From assembly GCA_027083045.1 (NCBI GenBank), contig JALWQP010000080.1, positions 1-5,259 of the forward strand: 5,259 nt of DNA, written 5' to 3'. Below are positions 1-4,385 of the stretch, piece by piece. The notes beneath the pieces are model-generated. The model did not search any database. It was not told where the DNA came from and worked only from the letters and a program-made list of their open reading frames with translations. Origin of the DNA: Desulfurococcales archaeon (lineage in GTDB: Archaea > Thermoproteota > Thermoprotei_A > Sulfolobales > Desulfurococcaceae). The first letter of the stretch is position 1; each line of letters opens with the position of its first letter. A program made the translations under genes and the position numbers.

Positions 1-325
1 CTTCTCCTTCGTCCTTTCTGGGTGTCGGGTCAGCGAATACTTTCGTGGCGAGCTTAAACTCTATGCCGAACTTGTCGCGAAGCTCGTCGACACCGACAAA
101 TACTGTCTCATCCCTTATCCTGATCTTGGGTATTGCGAAGACCATTAGGCCTCCTGCTAGGGGCTGCTTATCATACACGGTTACACTGTAGCCCTTACAG
201 GCAAGGAAGCCCGCAGCAGCTAGTCCGGCCGGGCCTGCGCCAATAATGGATATCTTCGTCTTAGAACGGCCCGGCACGTTCTCAGGTTCTTTACACATCC
301 AGGTAAACCTCAAATTGTTCACCAT
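1..325 (-). CDS. GltD/NfnB-type FAD- and NAD(P)-binding oxidoreductase, N-terminal part only
   Basis: Partial gene: it starts inside the window and its 3' end lies beyond the left edge, leaving 108 codons. The protein carries a Rossmann dinucleotide-binding motif IIGAGPAGLAAAGFLA at residues 27-42. This is followed by VYDKQPLAGGLMVFAIPKIR (50-69), the pattern of the flavin-binding half of glutamate synthase small-subunit/NfnB-like enzymes (COG0493). Such enzymes move electrons between NAD(P)H, FAD and a partner subunit. The native partner and substrate cannot be told from this fragment. A single cysteine (C11) lies before the Rossmann fold, so the long N-terminal Fe-S domain of full GltD is absent. 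The start is uncertain. ATG 325 is the outer choice and keeps an N-terminal LRFTWMCKEP stretch. ATG 298 (M10) has GAGGT at 311-307, 8 nt upstream, and fits the TATA box spacing better. Family assignment is firm; the exact enzyme is not. Confidence 0.85.
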   Translation of the reverse strand, partial: MVNNLRFTWMCKEPENVPGRSKTKISIIGAGPAGLAAAGFLACKGYSVTVYDKQPLAGGLMVFAIPKIRIRDETVFVGVDELRDKFGIEFKLATKVFADPTPRKDEGE

Positions 326-340
326 GAACGAGTTTATTAT

Positions 341-350
341 TGATTATAAA
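341..350 (-). promoter_or_regulatory. TATA box for the GltD-like gene
   Basis: On the minus strand the bases read TTTATAATCA, a good archaeal box A. Transcription would be expected to begin about 25 nt downstream, near 320-323. That is at or just inside the outermost ATG (325) and about 23 nt before the second ATG (298). The box therefore fits either a leaderless message or a short leader with the GAGGT motif at 311-307. Confidence 0.5.
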
Positions 351-437
351 GTGTTAATTGCTTCGTAATATCGTAGTGTCATGGGGAACTATAAAATATT
401 ATGGTAGAAATAGTGGGATACAATCTATATTTATATC

Positions 438-447
438 TATATAAAAG
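438..447 (+). promoter_or_regulatory. Probable TATA box for the Nip7-like gene
   Basis: TATATAAAAG lies in the AT-rich divergent spacer and matches archaeal box A well. It predicts a start of transcription near 466-470, giving a leader of about 60 nt to ATG 529. A second, weaker candidate (GGATAAAAC, 487-495) would give a leader of only about 13 nt. Apart from these boxes and the TATA box facing the other way, I see nothing else in 326-528. Confidence 0.4.
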
Positions 448-528
448 TCAATAAGAAATATATGATCGTAAACATCTACGCATATAGGATAAAACATAGA
501 TATGTATAAGAATAACCAGGTAAAAACC

Positions 529-1050
529 ATGAAGTATGGAAAACCACATGTAGAACCGAGAATAACCGTTGAGTCGAAGGGATTACCGAGGAGGCATCTC
601 TTCATTCTGAAAAACTATATTCGTAAATCATTGAGAGCAGATCCAAGTAACTATATCGGCAATAGCCTCGTAGTGACTTGCCTCGGTAAAACCTGCATCA
701 TTCACGAGGGGAGAAATACTTATCCGGCTACAACACTCTATAGCGGGCGCTGGATAGGGCTTATCATAAATGATTATCCCTATCTATCACCAGTGCTTTA
801 CGAGGAAATATATATGGAGCACGGGTTCAGGGCGGCCGTGATAGCCCGGGATAAAGGCGTCAGGGCTTTCCTTTACGGTAATGATCTGCTCCCTATAAGT
901 GTCAAAAAAGTCTATGGGCCAACGAAATACCCATTAGCTGTTATTGATGGTAGCGATCATAGAGTAATCGGGGTCGTACGGTGGGATCCGCGGGATAGGA
1001 TTTACAAGAACATCTACGATCTTGGCTTGTTCCTCAGAGCTCTAGGTTAG
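529..1050 (+). CDS. Nip7-like PUA-domain ribosome-biogenesis protein
   Basis: The 173-residue product looks like an archaeal relative of Nip7, which in eukaryotes binds pre-rRNA during 60S subunit assembly. The N-terminal half (about 15-90) would be the pre-PUA domain, with NYIGNSLVVTCLGKTCIIHEG-like alternating strands. The C-terminal half (about 100-173) is a PUA RNA-binding domain. Within it, AFLYGNDLL (113-121) matches the FLYGN signature of Nip7, followed by PLAVIDGSDHRVIGVVRW. The length fits the family. ATG 502 would add nine residues (MYKNNQVKT), but ATG 529 is preferred because AGGT lies 7 nt upstream (518-521) and the extra residues look unconserved. The gene ends head-on against the NSUN methyltransferase gene, with which it shares 4 bp. 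A different PUA-protein subfamily is possible, but RNA binding is a safe inference. Confidence 0.75.
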   Translation: MKYGKPHVEPRITVESKGLPRRHLFILKNYIRKSLRADPSNYIGNSLVVTCLGKTCIIHEGRNTYPATTLYSGRWIGLIINDYPYLSPVLYEEIYMEHGFRAAVIARDKGVRAFLYGNDLLPISVKKVYGPTKYPLAVIDGSDHRVIGVVRWDPRDRIYKNIYDLGLFLRALG

Positions 1051-2072
1051 ACCTTCCTCAGCAGGCATACTGTGAACCCCATCATTCCGTGCTTATGGGG
1101 CCATATTCTAAGGCACTTCTCGAAGTCGCCCGGATAATCCATATTCTTATAACTGATGAGCCATGGAGACCACTCGAATAATTTGACGCTTGGCTCAATT
1201 ATCTCGAAGTCGTCCCTCATCATCATTAGCCTGTAGATCACATACTCGTTCTCTTCGGGAGCTATACTACAGGTGGAGTAGGCAAGGATGCCGCCAGGGT
1301 CAAGCATATCTAGGGCTGCATCGAGGAGTTCTATTTCACGCTTAACGATCACAGCTAAATCATTAATCGTCGTCCTGGTCTTCCTGCCGGGATCAAACAT
1401 TATTGTTCCTTCCCCACTACATGGAGCATCGAGGAGTATTCTACCAAATCTCCTGTTCATAATACTGGGGAGTTTACGGGCGTCTGCCCATGTCACATCG
1501 ATATTGTCTAGCCTCATCCTCATGACGTGGCTTATAAGCGACTTTATCCTGTAGAGGACCAGATCGTTAGCGATAACCCTTCCCCGCCCATATATTAGCT
1601 GGGCTAAATGTGTAGCTTTACCACCCGGTGCCGCGCACATATCAAGAACATCGCCTTCATAGCCGTCGTCGATCAAGAGAACCGGTGGAAGAAGTGCGGC
1701 TGCATCTCTATGGACGTAGTATAGCCCCTTCAAATACTCGTGTGTACTACCGATACTTGGTGATCTTGGTGCACTTACAACTCTGTACGCGTACGGGAGC
1801 CACGTTATAGATTCTAGTTTGAACCCAAGGCTTTCTAGCCTCTCAACCAGCTTTTCTGGCTCAATAAGCACTGTGTTTGTCCTTATGACGGGTGCGAGGG
1901 GTTTCTCGAATGCCTCCAGTAGCTTGGTAGTCTCTCTAACGCCTAGAACCCGGATATATCGTTCAATCATATAGGGGAGATACCCATACTTCCTAGCTAG
2001 CTTGATGGCCGGCTTGCTTGGTGACACATATATATCTCTTATTATCTCGTCAATACTGATAGTTTTCCTCAT
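1047..2072 (-). CDS. NSUN/Nop2-family RNA (cytosine-C5) methyltransferase
   Basis: A complete SAM-dependent m5C RNA methyltransferase of 341 residues. Residues 1-57 form the N-terminal helical RNA-binding region, followed by the signature VIRTNTVLI (62-70). The catalytic core has motif I DMCAAPGGK (144-152) for SAM binding. Acidic SAM-contact positions are at D170 and D197. Motif IV is DAPCSGEG with Cys218, and motif VI is YSTCSIAPEENE with Cys268. In this family the TC cysteine attacks C6 of cytosine and the PC cysteine helps release the product. The C-terminus RIWPHKHGMMGF (322-333) is also typical. There is no fused PUA domain. The substrate could be 23S rRNA (Nop2-like) or tRNA (Trm4-like); sequence alone does not decide. 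The neighbouring Nip7-like gene slightly favours rRNA. One oddity is YYVHRDAAALLPP at 118-130, where family members usually have glutamine in place of H121. Confidence 0.93.
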   Translation of the reverse strand: MRKTISIDEIIRDIYVSPSKPAIKLARKYGYLPYMIERYIRVLGVRETTKLLEAFEKPLAPVIRTNTVLIEPEKLVERLESLGFKLESITWLPYAYRVVSAPRSPSIGSTHEYLKGLYYVHRDAAALLPPVLLIDDGYEGDVLDMCAAPGGKATHLAQLIYGRGRVIANDLVLYRIKSLISHVMRMRLDNIDVTWADARKLPSIMNRRFGRILLDAPCSGEGTIMFDPGRKTRTTINDLAVIVKREIELLDAALDMLDPGGILAYSTCSIAPEENEYVIYRLMMMRDDFEIIEPSVKLFEWSPWLISYKNMDYPGDFEKCLRIWPHKHGMMGFTVCLLRKV

Positions 2073-2109
2073 ATCAGCAGAGAGCCCCGGGGTAATGGTT
2101 TTTCAGGGT

Positions 2110-2117
2110 AATAAATT
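2110..2117 (-). promoter_or_regulatory. Possible TATA box for the NSUN methyltransferase gene
   Basis: The minus strand reads AATTTATT here, within the AT-rich divergent spacer. It predicts transcription from about 2088 and a leader near 16 nt. No Shine-Dalgarno sequence stands at the usual distance from ATG 2072. A GC-only 8-bp palindrome (CCCCGGGG, 2085-2092) sits at the predicted start point. Confidence 0.35.
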
Positions 2118-2131
2118 ATGGTGTAATGATA

Positions 2132-2140
2132 TTATATTAT
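2132..2140 (+). promoter_or_regulatory. Possible TATA box for the GNAT gene
   Basis: TTATATTAT is the best box A candidate ahead of the acetyltransferase gene. It predicts a start of transcription near 2161 and a leader of about 55 nt, containing the 2173-2191 hairpin and the ribosome binding site. The whole spacer is AT-rich, so the match is only moderately informative. Confidence 0.3.
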
Positions 2141-2172
2141 TGTATTATTGGTAATGGCGAGGCTGTCCTGTC

Positions 2173-2191
2173 AGGCATAGAAATGATGCCT
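2173..2191 (+). repeat. Short inverted repeat in the GNAT leader
   Basis: AGGCAT (2173-2178) and ATGCCT (2186-2191) form a perfect 6-bp inverted repeat around a 7-nt loop. It lies between the putative TATA box and the ribosome binding site, with its 3' edge 12 nt before the Shine-Dalgarno sequence. It could be an RNA hairpin or a small dimeric operator; chance is also possible at this length. Confidence 0.3.
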
Positions 2192-2203
2192 ATGAATTAT
2201 GAT

Positions 2204-2211
2204 GAGGTGAT
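2204..2211 (+). promoter_or_regulatory. Perfect Shine-Dalgarno sequence that sets a TTG start
   Basis: GAGGTGAT is fully complementary to the archaeal 16S rRNA 3' end. It lies 5 nt before TTG 2217. The nearer ATG at 2212 is in another frame and stops after two codons (ATG GTT TGA), so it cannot start the gene. The in-frame GTG at 2223 is 11 nt from the site and less likely. Confidence 0.8.
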
Positions 2212-2216
2212 ATGGT

Positions 2217-3167
2217 TTGATCGTGCTGACAGATACTAATCGGCCATGGAGGATTGATTTATTGGCAGAAATATATGGCGAGGCAACATCTCATGAACTC
2301 CCATGGATAGCTGAGAGTATGTATGGCGACGAAATGATAAGACAATGGTTTGATGCCTCATGGTTCGAGCCAGATAAATTCATAACGCTATATGTTATGG
2401 GTAGGCCTGTTGGCTTCGCATTCGTATGGTGGAGAAGTGGAAGGATTAGAATAAACCCTTATATTGATCCTCGCCTTCCTAAGGGTGTCTTCATCAATGC
2501 ACTTGAAACAGTGCTCTCATGGACGAGGCTAAAAGGCTTAGAGAATGACTCATATATTGTGCAAGTGTTCGCCGGGCCAGAATACGGTTATCTCCATCGC
2601 GCCGTTCAGGAAATACTCGGTGTTGGACGTAATATTTACTCTACCTACATTATGTTGGCCCCAAAAAGAGTTAGGATCGGCGAAAAATCTGCTATTGAAA
2701 TAACCGGCTACAGGGCCGGATTAGAGGAGGCTGTGGCCAGCATTTACAATGACGCTTTCTCGGTATACTCGTGGTTTATACCGATCAGCCCAGCCGATGT
2801 GACGAAGATATATAAGTCGGGGAGGATCAAGGCCCTCATAGCCTTACTGGATGGCGAGCCTGTCGGATACGTAGATTTTATGGCTAGAGGAATAGGCGTC
2901 AGGGCAGGCTGCATCTATACTTTAGCCGTTAAGAAGAAGTACTGGGGCATGGGGATAGGCCGGAAATTACTTGCCGAAGCTCTGAAGCGACTTAGAGAGA
3001 TGGGATTCGAGATAGTTTATCTTGACGCTTACCCGGAGGTCGTTGACTACTATATGAGGTGTGGATTTAAGATAGTGAGGAGATATATCAACATAGAATA
3101 TAGTGTTGAACAATTACCGAAAACGCTAAACTATATGGTAGTGAGAGGAAGGACAGGGAAAAGCTAG
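2217..3167 (+). CDS. Tandem GNAT-family N-acetyltransferase with a degenerate first domain
   Basis: A 316-residue protein with two GNAT-like halves. The C-terminal domain (about 159-310) has the acetyl-CoA-binding motif A, YTLAVKKKYWGMGIGRKLLA (234-253), where GMGIG is the pyrophosphate loop. Motif B follows as YLDAYPEVVDYYMRCGF (268-284). Y279 sits where GNAT enzymes usually have the tyrosine general acid. The loop has W243 where R or Q is usual. The N-terminal half (about 12-150) repeats the fold outline, FITLYVMGRPVGFAFVWW then a strand-loop-helix at 79-107, but its loop (DPRLPKGVFINA) lacks the G-x-G pattern and probably does not bind acetyl-CoA. The acceptor could be a small amine or a protein N-terminus; it cannot be told here. 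The start is TTG, fixed by a perfect ribosome binding site. Its stop interlocks with that of the facing gene. Confidence 0.88.
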   Translation: MIVLTDTNRPWRIDLLAEIYGEATSHELPWIAESMYGDEMIRQWFDASWFEPDKFITLYVMGRPVGFAFVWWRSGRIRINPYIDPRLPKGVFINALETVLSWTRLKGLENDSYIVQVFAGPEYGYLHRAVQEILGVGRNIYSTYIMLAPKRVRIGEKSAIEITGYRAGLEEAVASIYNDAFSVYSWFIPISPADVTKIYKSGRIKALIALLDGEPVGYVDFMARGIGVRAGCIYTLAVKKKYWGMGIGRKLLAEALKRLREMGFEIVYLDAYPEVVDYYMRCGFKIVRRYINIEYSVEQLPKTLNYMVVRGRTGKS

Positions 3168-3514
3168 CAGGTCAGGTGGAATAATCCAATAACCTTCTTA
3201 CCCTTCCTGACCAGTTCATTGTATTTCTCGACAGCTTTCCCCGTCTCAGCCACGTATACCTCCATACCCTTCTTCCTGAAGTACTCGATCACTTCCTTGT
3301 CGACACGCATTAATCCATAGTATCCAGTCCCTATGATGACCGCATCGGCTATGATCTCCCCTATATCCTTTAGATCGTCGAGCTGGAGATAATGGCCTTC
3401 TTTTCTCCACCAATTATCAATTATTTTGTCTGGAAGTATGATTATATCATGTGTATATACCTTATCGTCCACGATGATTTTTCCAAAATTGTAGGATTTA
3501 ATCAGAGGTTGCAT
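3164..3514 (-). CDS. Mth938-like domain protein (DUF498)
   Basis: A 116-residue protein that matches the Mth938/DUF498 family (COG1504) over its whole length. Recognisable landmarks, numbered from ATG 3514, are SYNFGKIIVDDKVYTHDIII (7-26), WWRKEGH (35-41), AVIIGTGYYGLMRV (58-71), ETGKAVEKYNEL (90-101) and the terminal FHLTC. Eukaryotic relatives include AAMDC and the complex I assembly factor NDUFAF3. The molecular role of the archaeal proteins is not established, and I assign none. There is no signal peptide or membrane segment, so it should be cytoplasmic. A GTG at 3523 would add three residues (MNN), but it lies inside the ribosome binding site; GGTGA followed by 5 nt leads to ATG 3514. 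The gene sits 71 nt behind the HAD gene on the same strand and may be co-transcribed. Its stop overlaps that of the GNAT gene. Confidence 0.9.
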   Translation of the reverse strand: MQPLIKSYNFGKIIVDDKVYTHDIIILPDKIIDNWWRKEGHYLQLDDLKDIGEIIADAVIIGTGYYGLMRVDKEVIEYFRKKGMEVYVAETGKAVEKYNELVRKGKKVIGLFHLTC

Positions 3515-3519
3515 GTTAT

Positions 3520-3525
3520 TCACCC
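3520..3525 (-). promoter_or_regulatory. Ribosome binding site for the Mth938-like gene
   Basis: The minus strand reads GGGTGA, which pairs with the 16S rRNA 3' end, 5 nt before ATG 3514. It overlaps GTG 3523, ruling against that codon as the start. The same ATATGGGTG string, at the same distance from a start codon, precedes the HAD gene. Confidence 0.65.
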
Positions 3526-3585
3526 ATATATAAAAATAACGCTGGGCACCATGTTATTAGATATGTTGTTAGGTAGGGTTGCACT

Positions 3586-4290
3586 TTATCTATTAAACAT
3601 ATAGATAGCCTCCGGGAGAAAGCCTATGTTTGGTATGATCGCTATACCTAGCTCCTTAATTACCGTGGTTCTTCCAGCTCCTGGTCTTATTATCGCTGCC
3701 TTCATCCCAGAAGAGAGCGCTCCACCAAGATCCTCTATTATCCCGTCACCAACATGTACCGCTTCGGACGGCTCTACCCCAAGTTCTTTTAAAACGTTCA
3801 AGAAAAGCCTCCTGTCAGGCTTCATAGCCCCCGCCTCGTCCGCGAATACTATTAGGTCCATGTACTCAGCTATACCTAGCCTCTCGAGTATCGCTCTAGT
3901 ATAATTTCCAGGCCACAGGAGAACATTACCTATGACTGCTAGTTTCTCCATCTCGTCTCTTAGAGACCTGATAACACCCAGTGTATCCGAGAACAAGAGG
4001 GACTCCGGGTCCTCGAGGACTCTAAGCAGTCCCCGAGCTACCCCGTTCTTAATATCATTAGTTCTACACTCTAGTCTTTCGGCAAGCATTTCCCAAGAGG
4101 CCTTCAGAGGATCTGCTACTTCTAGTCTCTGCCTTTTAGTCTTTATGTCACGTACTAATTCCTCGACGACGAGCCTCATCTCCAGGGGATCTCGACCCAC
4201 CACCTCGGCTATCCCCTCGGCCATCCGTTCCCTCATAACATCTAGTCTTAGGAGGGTATTCCACACATCAAATGTTACGGCCTTAATCAA
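3586..4290 (-). CDS. HAD-superfamily hydrolase with D-x-W-x-T motif I
   Basis: A haloacid dehalogenase-like protein of 234 residues from TTG 4290, or 237 from GTG 4299. Using the 237-residue numbering, motif I is FDVWNTL with nucleophile D11. Residues 18-110 form the helical cap (C1 type). Motif II is VIGNV (122-126), motif III is K160-P161, and motif IV is VGDGIIEDLGGA (183-194) with D185, E189 and D190 for Mg. Phosphatases of this superfamily normally have DxD in motif I. Here the second Asp, the general acid, is W13, and motif II has G in place of Ser/Thr. It may still hydrolyse a phosphoester, or act on another substrate; none can be named. TTG 4290 is preferred because GGGTG lies 6 nt upstream, exactly as in the Mth938-like gene downstream. 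GTG 4299 lies inside that site. The two genes may form an operon. Confidence 0.9.
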   Translation of the reverse strand: MIKAVTFDVWNTLLRLDVMRERMAEGIAEVVGRDPLEMRLVVEELVRDIKTKRQRLEVADPLKASWEMLAERLECRTNDIKNGVARGLLRVLEDPESLLFSDTLGVIRSLRDEMEKLAVIGNVLLWPGNYTRAILERLGIAEYMDLIVFADEAGAMKPDRRLFLNVLKELGVEPSEAVHVGDGIIEDLGGALSSGMKAAIIRPGAGRTTVIKELGIAIIPNIGFLPEAIYMFNR

Positions 4291-4296
4291 GATCTC

Positions 4297-4301
4297 CACC
4301 C
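4297..4301 (-). promoter_or_regulatory. GGGTG ribosome binding site of the HAD gene
   Basis: The minus strand reads ATATGGGTG over 4305-4297, then six bases to TTG 4290. The alternative start GTG 4299 is part of this element. An out-of-frame ATG at 4303 stops after six codons. The element matches the one at 3529-3521. Confidence 0.5.
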
Positions 4302-4346
4302 ATATGTAGGTTATCTTTACTAGGTAATACAGTCTGAATGCAATGA

Positions 4347-4355
4347 ATTAATATT
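4347..4355 (-). promoter_or_regulatory. Possible TATA box for the HAD gene
   Basis: The minus strand reads AATATTAAT in the 95-nt AT-rich spacer between the vWA-like and HAD genes. It would place the transcription start near 4325 and give a leader of about 35 nt. The match to box A is modest. Confidence 0.3.
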
Positions 4356-4385
4356 ACTATGCGTCGAACAAAGAAATATAATCCA

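Noticed and set aside
399..605. 68-residue minus-strand ORF across the first spacer
   Set aside because: It lies opposite the start of the Nip7-like gene and the AT-rich promoter spacer. It is rich in F, Y, I and D from AT-rich composition and has no recognisable domain or ribosome binding site.
2085..2092. CCCCGGGG palindrome in the methyltransferase leader
   Set aside because: An 8-bp self-complementary string cannot form a hairpin without a loop and may be chance; kept only as a remark in the promoter entry.
2091..2157. Direct repeat GGTAATGG at 2091-2098 and 2150-2157 flanking the divergent promoters
   Set aside because: Eight low-complexity bases with no wider similarity; too short to call an operator without related genomes.
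2199..2229. Possible C/D-box sRNA: ATGATGA (2199-2205) and CTGA (2226-2229)
   Set aside because: The C box overlaps the Shine-Dalgarno sequence, there is no C'/D' pair, and the 20-nt spacing is too short for a full C/D sRNA.
3526..3536. TTTTTATATAT (minus strand) as a TATA box for the Mth938-like gene
   Set aside because: It would place the transcription start near 3504, inside the coding sequence. It could equally be a T-rich stop signal for the HAD gene, but no hairpin supports that either.
3932..4309. 125-residue plus-strand ORF opposite the HAD gene
   Set aside because: Serine-rich shadow translation of the HAD gene; its complement has clear HAD motifs.
4324..4357. Inverted repeat GTAATA / TATTAC before the HAD gene
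   Set aside because: Only 6 bp, AT-rich, with a 22-nt loop; expected by chance in this spacer.
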